Source: Liquidambar formosana
Taxonomy: Eukaryota > Streptophyta > Magnoliopsida > Saxifragales > Altingiaceae
Assembly: GCA_039720395.1 (NCBI GenBank)
Contig: CM077826.1
Location: forward strand, 26,244,430 to 26,308,429
Length of the DNA stretch: 64,000 nt
Direction of reading: 5' to 3'
Shown here: positions 13,101 to 26,100 of the stretch, piece by piece
How positions within the stretch are numbered: the stretch's first letter is position 1
Layout: every line of letters starts with the position of its first letter
The notes under the pieces: generated by a model
The model's input: the letters and a program-made list of their open reading frames with translations, nothing else
Database searches by the model: none
Told to the model about the DNA's origin: nothing
Made by a program: the position numbers and the translations under genes

Positions 13101-16100
13101 CTATTACTAATTAACAAGGTATTAGCTCTGTGCCTTCCTGTCCTCAGATAAAAATATCAGAGATCACTGCTTTCTAAATACACTCCTGCTATGACATCAC
13201 TAATAGTTTAAATTATTATTAAAAAATCATTACTCTGTCCTATGCATAAAGCTCTGTTAAATGTGAAATTGCTTTTGGATGTCATTCAAACATCTGTATA
13301 TACTTTGATGGGATTTTTTTTAGAAAAGAAAATTCATAATTTTCCTTGTTCCCAGGGTGACAGTATCTTGGCGGATTCTGGCACGGAGCAGCTGGAGTTT
13401 ATTGCTCTTTCTCAAAGGATAGGAGACCCAAAGTATCAGCAGAAAGTAAATTCTTTTAATGCTTTTTTGCATGCTTATGGTATTTTTCATTCAAATTATT
13501 TTTCATGTCATAATCTAGTTGAATGATCTTGGACATTTAATGAAATAATTCTCTCAGTAACAACATCCTTTGTCTGCAATCTGCATGCAGAGTTCTAAAT
13601 TGTATGACTAAATAGACAGTTAAGCAGGGCTATATTATCGGCTTCTAATTCTGAGCAAAGAACATTTTTGGGGTTAACTTGCTGGCAGTGAATTGATTGG
13701 CTTGCACACTAATATTTCAGGCGGAAAATGTTGTAGCAGAGCTTAATAAAACCTTCCCTGCTGATGGGTTGCTTCCCATATATATTAATCCTCATAGAGG
13801 AACAGCATCGTACTCAACCATAACCTTTGGCGCAATGGGTGACAGGTATTCATTTGATATTTGGATATGATTATGTGAACTTTGCTGAACTTCAGATCTC
13901 ATTATTTATGATGATGGCCTCTCTTTAACTTAATATATATCCACTGGTAAAAGAGTTGAAATATCCACGTAATTGTGCAAATTTGATTGAGGTATTGATT
14001 AACTCAAGACCTTGATTGCAGCTTTTATGAATACTTGCTCAAGGTTTGGATACAAGGGAATAAAACTACAGCTGTAAAGCATTATAGGTGAGAAGCCTTT
14101 ATCACCATTTTTATCAATCACTGTTTCTCTTGAAATAAGTAGTGGATACTTCTACAGAGGAGTTTTGTCTGTATTGGATACCAATACTCCTCAGATAGTC
14201 CTTAAACGTATCCAAAATTTGAAAATAAATTTTTTTTTTTTTTAAATTTTAAATTTTGGAATCTGATACTTTATGGATACTCTTGAAAGGAATCTCCAAG
14301 ACCATATATGTATGGATAAATATATATACATATATTGAAGTATCCCAGCCATACTTGTATCCTTTTTCATTTCAGAAATTCACCATATCAATGTATCCAT
14401 ATTGTGTGGTGTCTGTATCCTTTCATTGTTGTTAGATGACAGTGAAAACTTCATTAATATGCCACATCAGCATGTTATTAATGAACTCTTAAACCATTTT
14501 TTTCATAAACAGACATTTTTTTTTCAATGTATGTACAAAAAGGACTCATTGTAAGTTGTAACTACTGTCACATTTAATTGCTGTTTTAGCTTATAATTGA
14601 TTTAAAAGCTCCAAGAGTTCATAGTCTACTGAAAATCAGATGTCCAATGAAGCTGAACCTTTTCATGGTATCCCCCAAAAAAAAAAAAAATTTAATGTTC
14701 CTTTTTCATGGACTTGTGGGGAAGAGAATAAAAGATATTTAGCTTTTAATATTTCATATTTGTAAAATTTTATTTGAAATTGATGTACTAGTTTTTATTT
14801 TCTTTTCCTATAAAACTGAGTAGTTAGTCTGAAATATGTCAATCGTCTCTCTATCCTAAAATTTCCTGATGTCAACTATCTTTAATGGAATCTTGGAAGC
14901 AGAGAAATGTGGGAGAGATCAATGAATGGTCTATTAAGCTTGGTTCGGAGAACGACACCATCATCTTTTGCATATATTTGCGAGAAGAATGGGAATTCTC
15001 TAACAGACAAGGTAGTTTTTGTGTACTGAAATAGGTACCTTCAGTGCTGCAATAATAATTTATTATTGATGTTTGAGTGCTTATGCCTCCCATCCCAACC
15101 CCTAAAAAAATTGCAGATGGATGAACTAGCGTGCTTTGCTCCAGGAATGCTGGCTTTAGGATCATCTGGTTATGGTCCTGAAGAATCTCAGAAATTCCTA
15201 TCTCTTGCGGAAGAGGTATCCCTGAAATCTTTTTACAAAGCTTCTTTCACATGTAGATATATATGCATGTGTGTTTGTTGTTGATCATTATATATATATA
15301 TATATATGCATGTGTATATATAATATTTCAGGTTCAATCAAGTTATTTTTAATGAATCTCATATTCTGAATGAAAATTCATCAAAATCTTCCTTAAATCT
15401 CTGTTTCTCTTAGAACCTCCACTTTAGGTTGGTAAACGACATACATGTAATTGTTTCTATCTTTACCTAGTTTTCATTATATAGTGGACTTGGGAAAACA
15501 TAAGAAGCCTTTGAAGAAGTACCTGTAGGAATGTTAAGGTCTCTTCAGTTGATGTTTTGCAGAATAGTTTTCTGTTCTTGGAACAAAAAAAAAAACACAA
15601 AAAAACACTGTTCAAGCGAAGAAAACATGTTCAGTGAAGGATTTTCCGAAAACTGTTTTCCAAAAAAAAAAAAAAAAAAGTTCTGACCTCTTATAAAAAT
15701 AAAAACAAAAACAAAAATGAAAAAAATTTCTGAGCCAGTTTTAAAGAACAATTTCAAGTTGTTCTCACCTTATTTTGAAGATCAAATGAGAAGGGCGGAG
15801 AACAGCCTTAACACCTGACGGAGTGCATAAATGCACAATAGTTATGGATAGAACAGTCCACACGTATGTTTTACAGTTTTAGTACACAACCAAACCCTCC
15901 TTATACACATTGTACATTGTAAACCCTCATATCTGTATCTCACATGAGCAGCTCAGGACGAAAGCAAAGCAGGAGCAAACCCTTACTCTACAGTGTCCCA
16001 TCCGACTCAGTTCGTAGGGGTTAAATATGACTATGTGAGTAGATATGACTTCAACCTGAGGCGTATTCACAAATCTCGGTTGGAAATGGATTTCATATGG

Positions 16101-19100
16101 AGCTGTTATTGGCAAACCATGAGTTTTTTGGGGTTCATGATGCTGATCCAGCATCAAAATGAGTAGATCTGATATTTCACCCGAACATTTTAGTCATTTA
16201 TACCTCCTACCGACTAGATCTGCTGTCTTCTCTCTCTGTTTGGGTGTTTTGGTTTGGGGTGGGTTGGGGATCTTTGCTTTAAAGGGTTTAGAAAAGCAAT
16301 TTGGGACCATGTGTGCTCTTGGGAGAGTTCATATATATATAGATACACACACAAAAACATAGTTATTAAAACCGGACAGGACTGACTGGTCAAATCAGTG
16401 AACCCGACGACCCGTCACCTGGGCCTTGGTCTCATTCGTTTTTTTAGTTGGATCGTTTCTGCAATTGAACCACTCTAAACTGGCTAAACCAGCCAGACTT
16501 TATCAAACCATTGCAAGCTAGCCCGTTTGAACCAGTTTTATGTACAACCTGTTAAGAACCAAACAAGTCTTTTAATTTTAAAATGAAGTGAAACGATACC
16601 AATGGGACCTAAAACCAAGCACACTTATTAGAATAAGGCCTTAAATACCAATAGACCGGTTACTTGACTTGTTAGGAAACCTGTTACAAACATTATTTGT
16701 TAATTCCAAATGCATAGATCATACCACACTTCCTATACATATAAAATAATATGTAATTAGTAAAAATTGGTTCAACTGAGTGACCTACTATTGAACCGGT
16801 GACCCAGTGATCTGGCCTCCTTGCTGGGTTGATGTTTGGTCCGGGTTTAATAACTTTTTTTTTTTGATGAGGTAAGTATGTATTGACGAAACAAAAAGGG
16901 CTTAGCCCAAGTACATAAGACATATACAAAGACTAACCATCAACTCCTCTAAGGTTAAAGGAATCAACAAAATTAACAAAAGAAAGGTTACGAGTATTGG
17001 AATAGCTAGAATACCACAAAAAAAAGAATCTTAACAAGGGAAGACTTAAGATCAACAATAGACTTCTCAATCCCATGAAAAGTAATGTAATTTCCCTCCC
17101 TCCAAATAGACCACAAATGGCATGGGGAACCATGTTCCAAATCACTTTCGCCTTCTTATTTCCCTCTTTAAACCACCATCCCGATAAAAGATCATAAGTA
17201 GACAATGGTAGGACCCAATAAACCCCAAACATATTGCACATAAGCATCCAACAACTCCTTGCAACAATACAATGTATGAATAGATGATCCACTGTTTTGG
17301 CATTTTCTTTACAAAGAATACATCTATTTGGCATATACCAACCTCTCTCGGCAAGGTGATCCAAAGTCAAGCATTCATCACTACCCACCAACCAACAAAA
17401 GAAAGCCACTTTAGTAGGAACTGAAGCCACCCATGTAATCTTAGTCGGAATAAAAGGAGCTCTTTGAGGTCTTAAGCAATTGTAGAAAGATTTTATGGAG
17501 AATAATCCTTTAGAAACCTTATGCCAAACCAAGTAAACATTCTCACCCACCAAAATCTTACTATCATAAAGAACTTGGTAGAAGTTCATAACACACTCCA
17601 ATTCCCAATCATTAAAATGCCTCACAAAAATGACATTTCAATGACTAACACCAATGTCCCCTTCCAAATAGTCCTTAACCAAGGCTTCTTTATTCAAAGC
17701 AATACCAAAAAGAGAAGGAAACTCCACCATAAGAGGCGAGTTAGAGCACCACACATTTTTCCAAAATTTCACTCTACTACCATCCCCCACTTTAAACCCA
17801 ACCCTTAATGAAGTCACCAAACCCTTGCACAATTGCCTTCTAAAGACCCAAACCATGGGATCCTCTAACTACATTAGGCCACCACCCTTCACTAGAAACA
17901 CCATATTTCCATATAACAACGTCCCACCACAAACCTTGTTCACCCATATCAAATCTCCAAAGCCATTTACCCATAAGGGCTTGATTTGTACAAGTAATGG
18001 ATCTCACACCCAAACCACCCATACTTCTTGGGAGACATACTGTATGCCAATCAACAAGATGGAATTTTTGTTCACCCCCCACACTATTTCAAAAGAAAGT
18101 CTCTTTGCAAGTTTTCAATTCTATTGGCCACCAACTTAGGAATTTTATGGATGGACATAAAGTATGTAGGAATGCTCGAAAGCACACTACGAATAAGTGT
18201 TAACTTCCCTCCTTTAGAAAGATACCCTCTTTTCCATCCATAAAGTGTTTTTTCAATCTTCCCAATGACGGGATCCCAAACTTTAATATCTTTGAAGCGA
18301 GCTCCCAAAGGTAGTCCAAGGTAAGTCACCGGCAAATTTCTAACCTTACAACTTAAAATGCTACCAAGAGTATCCACATTATCAACCCTTCTCACCAGGA
18401 TTAATTCACTTTTTCCAAGATTAATTTTAAGTCCTGAAACTGCCTTGAAACGAAAAAGAATTATCCTCAAATGTATCATTTTTTCCTCATTAATACCACA
18501 AAAGAATAGGGCATCATCGGCAAAAAGCAAATGCAATACCTTACCAATCCCAAACCGACCATTACCTACCAAGAAACCCTCCAATAAATTTGCATCAATA
18601 GCCTTGGAAAAAAATTTGCTCAACACTTCTATAACCAAAAACAAGAGAGGGGAAAGAGGGTTCCCTTGCCGAATACCACGTGAGCTATGGAAAAAACCAT
18701 AGGGGTCCCATTCACTAAGACCAAAAAGGATGGAGTAGAAATGCACCAAGAAATCCACTTACGCCATTTAACCCCAAAACCCATCCTTCCAAGCAAATAA
18801 ATAAGAAAATTCCAATTCGCATGGTCATATGCCTTTTCTAAATCAATTTTAGCCATTACTCCCGGATTCCTACTTTTAAGTCTAGAGTCCACACATTCAT
18901 TAGCAACAAGAGCTGCATCCACGATTTGCCTCCCACCCACAAAGGCAAATTGGGAGGGAGAAATAAGTTTCCCAATCAACTTTGAAAGTCTCAAAGCCAA
19001 GACCTTGGAAATAATTTTATACACACTACCAAGTAAAGAGATAAGGCAAAAGTCACGAACATCCACAACCTCCCCTTTCTTAGGAATTAGAGCAATAAAA

Positions 19101-22100
19101 GATGAAGCTCTTTTCAATCTTAGCTTTCTCAAAGAATTCACCGAAAATCTTCATTAAGTCTTAACTTTAATTATATCCCAACATTTGTGAAAGAAAGCAA
19201 TGGACATACCATCCAAGCCAGGAGATTTATCACCACAAAGAGAATTAAGGGCCTCCAAAACCTTCATTTCCCCAAACTCGCTATCCAACCAATTAGTTTC
19301 CTCTTGTTCAATAGAATTAAAATGCAAATTGTCGGTAAAAGGTCTCCTATCCTCCTCCTCATAGAAAAGATTTTCAAAAGACTCGACAATATGTTTAGAA
19401 AAAATAGCTTCATCATCCACAAGAATCCCATTCACCATTAATTTCCCTATGAAGTTACCCCTCTTATGAGCATTAGCCATTCTATGAAAAAACTTAGTGT
19501 TCTTATCGCCTTCTTTCAACCAAGTAACTCTTGACTTTTTGACTTTTGCTTCCAACTAATCTCTTCTAACCAGACTAGATGAACAAACTCCGCTATAGCC
19601 TCCATTCTTTTAGCTTTCTCCACATTCGAGAATTCAACCATCCCTTCCTTCTCATCATAGAAATGAGCAATGCCCATCACCCTATCTTTGGATTCTCTAA
19701 TATTACCAAAAACTTCCTTGTTCCAAACCTTCAAATTATCCTTCAAAGCCTTTAACTTCTTAGCAAAAACATAACTAGGAGAACCATTGAAGGAAAAAGA
19801 GTCCCACCAAGATTTCACTAAGTCCACAAAACCTTCCTCCTTAAGCCACATATTCTCAAAACGGAAAGGACCTCTAGCGACTCTCAAGTCTTCACTATCA
19901 AGTAACAGAAGCACGTGATCGGAAAGCAGCCTAGGAAGCGCGGATTGAACAACTCTAGGAAAATGTTCTTCCCAAGAAGACGAAAAGAGAAATCTATCCA
20001 ATTTTGAAAGACTAGGATTATCCCAATTACTTGACCAAGTAAACCAACCCCCACTTAAAGGAGGGTCAATCAATTCATTAGACTCCACAAGATCAGAAAA
20101 CAAATGCATAGTCGCAGAAGAATTACTACAACCTTTCTTCTCATTGGGGAATCGAACAATATTGAAGTCACTAGCCACGCACCACGGAAGGGCCCATCTA
20201 GCTTTGATCTCCTCCAACTCAAGCCAACACGAAGCTCTAAGCTCATCATCATTAGGACCATAGACCCTGGTCATAACCCATTCAAAGCCATCATCAACAT
20301 TCTTGAGTACACAAGAAGCAGAAAAAGAACCTACACCTTCATCAACCTTAGATACTACCCTACTATCCCACATAATCAACATACCCTCAGCCGTACCTCG
20401 AACTTCAAATTCCACCCACTTCACAAAGCTACCCACCCAAATTTCCTTAATAATGTCTCTATTAACAGATTAAATTTTGGATTCTTGAAAAACCACAATG
20501 TCCCCTTTCCATTTCTTCAAGGCAGAATTAATCCTCCTTCTTGTTTCCCTACTATTTTACCCTCTAACATTCCAATAAATAATGCGTAACTTCATAAAGA
20601 AACTAATTCAAGAGTTTGATTCACCCTACAACCATCCCCTTCCACAGATTTTACACCATCTCTGCCCACATAGTTAATAGACCATTCAAGCTTTTTTAGC
20701 TCCCGATTCCTCCTCTCTATCAAACTAACCAGCTTCCTTTTCGGTGATAATACCCCTTTCGACCTCCAATTTTTTTCAATCGAGGAAAACAGTGAAATCA
20801 CTTCCTTTTCATAACCATCATACGAAGCCCCCAGTGAGGCCTTTAACTTTTGAATTTACCCAATCTGTGATTTCCACTTCATTCACAAACCCATATTCTA
20901 AAAAAGGTTGTCCATCCACCACGTCTCTTTCAATGAAGTCAGATCTAGGTAACATATCAATTGGAACACAAGAAAGTGGTTTAGAAAGGTCAGAACCTGA
21001 AGAAAATCTGCTAGCACACTCATCCTCACTGATATAATCACCTTCCCTGGATATGAACTCAATCCGGCTCTCATCTGCCATCGTACAATGATTATCACAA
21101 ACTCTTACACTGTCAACATTCTCAGGATTGTCACTACACTGATCGAACCGATCGATTACCACCCTCGTTGTATTACTACTGTCATCCCTTATCTCTACAT
21201 GTTCTGTGTTCATGTGATCAACAACCAACTCTAAGACTTCCATTCGAGAGCCTTCTGTTGCCATTAGGAGATAACTAGAAGATACAGCACAATTGGATAA
21301 AGAGATAGGGCCACCATCGGAAGATATGGCCTATTTACACAGGCTGGACCACTAAGCCCAGAAGGCAAAACAACACTACTACTAATAGAAAGAGACGGGC
21401 CACTTATAGAAATGGGACCTTTGCAATGGGCCATAACCCCACTAGACTCACAAAAACAGCCCACGACAGTTTCACATACCACTTCTTTACCTTTCCCCCC
21501 ACGTGCTGCACCACCCGTCACCACATCCTCCCCCAATTCAAAATTTGAACCCCTCACACCTACCATTGTACGATCATCCACTGCCAAGTTGCCACCTGTC
21601 CTATCCACCTGATCATTTTCCACCCTCTTCCATCGCGCGTGGCTTCCCAACCATCATCTACCTCTTGCACAAGTTCCAACTCCATGATTACAACCGTCAT
21701 TCCCATTACGATTACCAACAGCCACCAAGTTCCTCTGCACATCATCACTGCTGAACTGAAGAGTTTCTCCCCCATCAATACAGAACGACACTAGATTAGG
21801 CTGCACTTCTTCAAGAACTTGAACTTTGTAACAAACACCAAACACAAGAATCTCTATGAAATTAGGGATGGTACCAGTGCTTTTCACCAGTAATCTAACT
21901 CTATCCCACCTATGTTCCCAATCTGATTCCATCTCAATGAAACCTCAGCAAAAATCACCGATTGTTTTAAACAAATCCAAACACCAAGTATGAATAGGTA
22001 AACCCAAAATCTGAATCCACGTCTTACCATCGCCCTTCAAATGACCAGTACAACCTACCTTATACCCCCACCAATCGAGTTGAAGGCGAGTAACCCCTTT

Positions 22101-23129
22101 GGTACGATGCCCTTCATTCAGCACACGAGTAACTTCAGCTTCAGAGGGGAGACAAAATAGTAGCAAATCATCACACAGGCGCTGGACCTTAACCCCAGTA
22201 TTAATACCCCAAGTCTTGGTAGCCCATCTTTCAACCTCCAAAATCGAACCCCCGTCACCAAAAAATTGCCCAACAATACAAGATTTCAAAAAAGATGTTC
22301 TGCTTTCCACCTCCAAATCATGCATCTGGAAAACAACCCTGTTACCCACCGAAACCACATCACAAATCCCTAGAACCGGCAACGAAGGAAGCTTTTCCAT
22401 TTCAAGAAAGGAGGGAGGAGAAACAGTAGGCACAACCAGATTATCCTCATGAGAACCAGAGGACACATCCAGGAAACACTCTTTTAGCGAAACCAAGAGA
22501 GCTCTCCAACCGATCGCTTTGGAACCTTCAGGTAAAATCACCATATTCTTGTTGTGATTAAAAGGAAATTCAGAGAAGAATAAAGCTCTGCCTTTGTGTT
22601 TCGCTCTCAACATAGCCACTACTTCCCTGAACAAGCCAACTTCCTTCTAGTAAAGTTTCGCTCTTGACCCATGACAAAGAATGCCCTTGACAAACTCAAT
22701 AACTTTTTTAACAAAAATTCTTTCCAGATAAACATTACGAGAAAAACCATTCCCCTTTTCATTGATTCTAACAAACCTTCCTCTACTTTCGTCGATCACC
22801 GAGATCTCAAATGTTTTCCTCTCGATTTGGAAAAACCTACCCATCAACTTGTCTACTCTCGGAAATGATCAAGTGCAGACCGTCCCAGATGGGATCGCAT
22901 GGCACCAAGCAGTGCGATCTATCTGGGACATCCCACACTCTATCATCTCCCATATATATATAGGGGTAGGATTGGGGAACTCGTATAAAGCACTTCGTTT
23001 TTGCACTTTAGTTGATGAGTGGAGCTTGTCCACATCAACCTTTTGGAATTCTATTGGATCTTGTGAATCCAATGGCTTAAAAATGAGGTGCAAAAATGAA
23101 GTGCTTTATATGAGTCCGTTGGTCCTATC

Positions 23130-23167
<38 letters not shown>

Positions 23168-26100
23168 AGAAGCCTTCTATTATTTTCAGAGTTTACTCAT
23201 GTTTGATTATTCCAAGCTAACTGTAACGTTAAAATGCATTGGTTTACTATATGCTTCTTTCATAATAGGAATAACAATAGAAATAGGAAAGGACTGGACT
23301 GAACCATAAGTATGGAAATTTTGTTAAACTTCTAATTGTTTTCGACCTGCATCAGCAAACAAGTTTTCACTGTTTTTGTTCTCTAATAATTGTTCTTAAC
23401 TTACCTTCGCCAAACAAGTTTTCAGAGTAGAAAACACCAAAAAATCACTTTTCTGTTCTCATTTTTTCAAACATGTTTTTGAAAACAAAATTCATAAATT
23501 GCGTTCAGAACAGACCTTACATTCCCATAATACTTTTCTAATGTCAGCACTACTTGCAGCTAGAAGGTAGCTTTTGAGTTTGGGATTTTAGAGTTCAAGA
23601 AAAACTAGACTCCATGGCTCCACTTATCAGTTGCTTCTGTTTTTTTCTTTTTTTGACAATCGATAGAATCTTCCCTTTATTAACATATGGGTATCAATGC
23701 TTCTCCATAAGCTTGAACCCAAGATCACTCACTCAACAAGTGAAGAGAATGCCATTTACCATGCCATTGCCCATTATTTGCTTCTTTGAAGGCTGAAAAT
23801 TTTTCTATGGCTTCTACTTCCTTCATCGATAATCTTATCAACATAAGAGGATTCACCTTCCACATGAATCTTGGAATAATGATGGCCTTTTGCTTCCCCT
23901 AGATCAGTCTAATGTCGGCCTATTAGCTTCTCTTTAGCTGGCAATTTTAGAATGAGTGTAGATGATTCTACCGATGATCTTTCAGAAACCCTTCCCCTTT
24001 CCTTTGGACAGTGCTTTGTGGTGGAGGTTTCATGCTCAAATGATAGGAAAACGATGAGGAAATGAGCATTTATGCTCCTATTCTTGAGAATAAAAGGACA
24101 AAATAATGTGCATGAAGATTTAGGACACTGAGGCAGAGAGTAACATAGATGTTTGTCCTTTACTGCCCCAGGGTCATAGAATTTTCAGTGGCAGAGACAT
24201 CTGTAAAGATTGTTCATTTTCTTTTCTTCCTATGAAACAAATAAAATGCTTTCCAACAAAGTGCACTTCCATGAGACATCTACCACCCAAGTATGTCTGT
24301 AGTATTTATCCTTACCTGACTTGCTGTGCAAGAAAGCACTATAGATTTTAGAGAAATCTGTAAATGCCAAGAGAATCAAAGGATTCAGTGGGCACAAATG
24401 CTAAGAAAGGATTTATAGGAGAAGATCTCTAATGGATTCAAGATTCTATATTTTTGTTTAATGAGAAGGATGACAAGAATTTTTTAAGCCTTGAAAATCG
24501 AAACAACTTAGAGAATTGTGTTTCATCAGGGCTACGCACTAAATTGGATTTCTCCTAAAGGGGAAAAAGGAAGTTACTTCAATATGATATGCGAAAGGAT
24601 TCTCATGGTAATGTGATGTGATATTGACTTGAATTTGAGATAAATATTAATGTTGCATAAAATCTACTACAAGCCTTATGCTGTCAAAAATCTTTTATTT
24701 GTTCCTTTTCAGTTAAAGGAAGAGGCCAACCTTGTTCTCCCCTTATTTTATGGGGTTCAAACTTCATGGGGCAAAAATTTTCTCCATCATACACTTGGTA
24801 CTTTTTTTATTAGAAACAAAACTTGATTAAATATTAATAAAATAATTACAAACAAGAAGAGGAGATCTACTTAAGAGAGAAAGCAAAGAGATCCATGACA
24901 AAAATGAGGAGACCACTCTGTGTTTTTGTTGTATGATCACCAACAAAGTACTCTCCCACACTTGAAACTCTCTTGGCTGGGTAATCTGCCTCCTGATTTG
25001 CCAACTGGCAAGATGTAGAGATACTAGTTCTCCAATTATCCAATCTCCATGGGCCTCTTTAGTTTGATGATTTCCCCAAAAAGCATGTGAGTAAGCAAGT
25101 GAGAGATTCATTTGAAAGTGTAGGATCTTAATTTGTGGCTTTGGAGTGAACAGAATTACCAGAAGAATTTGGTGAAGGGCTGCTGTTAGATATACTTGTC
25201 TTGGAACTCCTAGGGTTTGAATGAAATCACAATGGGAAGACGTGAAACTTCCCATGGATCTGACAGAAATCTATGAGATATTTCCTGATCTTAAAATTTT
25301 CAATTGAAGGCAGCAAGGCTTTCATTGCAGGCACTGAGGAAAAGTGACAGTGCATGCTTGTGGCAGAGGTAAGCGCATTCAGTTTCTATTGGTTGTTAAG
25401 AATTAAGAGAGGCCAAGATAAGGACGGAGTGGGGTGATAGAGAGATATCCAAATTTTCTGGTGACCATGTTTTGTTGCCAACAACGACTTGTATTTGATT
25501 TTTCTATAGAGTAGGGGGTGGATAGAGGCATAAAATGACTTACAAAAAGGATATTTGTTGGTCGTTTATGCTATTTACTTATACTTCCTAGAACTGTTAA
25601 CACCACTAAAAATTTGACAAGATAAACACGTAGAACTACCGATTTTTCATGTTGTAACTTGTAAGTTCCAAGTGTCTTATACAGCATAACAAACAGAGGC
25701 ATAAATTGACTTACAAAAAGGATATTTGTTGGTCGTTTATGCTATTTACTTAAACTTCATAGAACTGTTAACACCACTAAAAATTTGACAAGATAAACAC
25801 ATAGAACTACCGATTTTTCATGTTGTAACTTGTAAGTTCCAAGGGTCTTGTACAGCATAACAAACAGAAACTACGTCAGTTTCTGGTGTAGGACTTGTGA
25901 AATTGTTAGATATCTGTTATTTCTCACACCTTTTGGGGAAAACCAGATCTCTAATTGTCTCTCGATGCTTTTGATTCATCAGTGATCAACATATCTTCTA
26001 TGCATCTTGCACTGATTGATATTCTCTTTTAGTTCTGGAACTTCTTTTATTTGGCTGAGGGGTGTATATTAGAAGTTTTATGCTGGTTCATGTGCTTTGA

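Larger units (their letters stand above)
16855..22867 (-). mobile_element. Nearly full-length plant LINE (L1-type), antisense in the intron
   Basis: On the minus strand: an ORF1-like protein (22847 to about 20820), then ORF2 with APE-type endonuclease, reverse transcriptase and zf-RVT domain, then a poly-A tail (the T-run at 16854-16866 on the plus strand). About 6 kb. Both ORFs are broken by several frameshifts and stops, so it is no longer autonomous. It lies antisense within the mannosidase intron. I could not find a target-site duplication; the 5' limit is approximate. Confidence 0.88.

Noticed and set aside
15927..16157. Minus-strand open frame near the mannosidase intron start
   Set aside because: No family resemblance, and opposite to the host gene inside an intron.
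17825..18702. Several plus-strand open frames of 60-114 codons
   Set aside because: They are antisense shadows of the LINE RT, which has the recognisable motifs on the minus strand.
20104..20589. 161-codon plus-strand open frame
   Set aside because: Antisense shadow of the LINE endonuclease domain.
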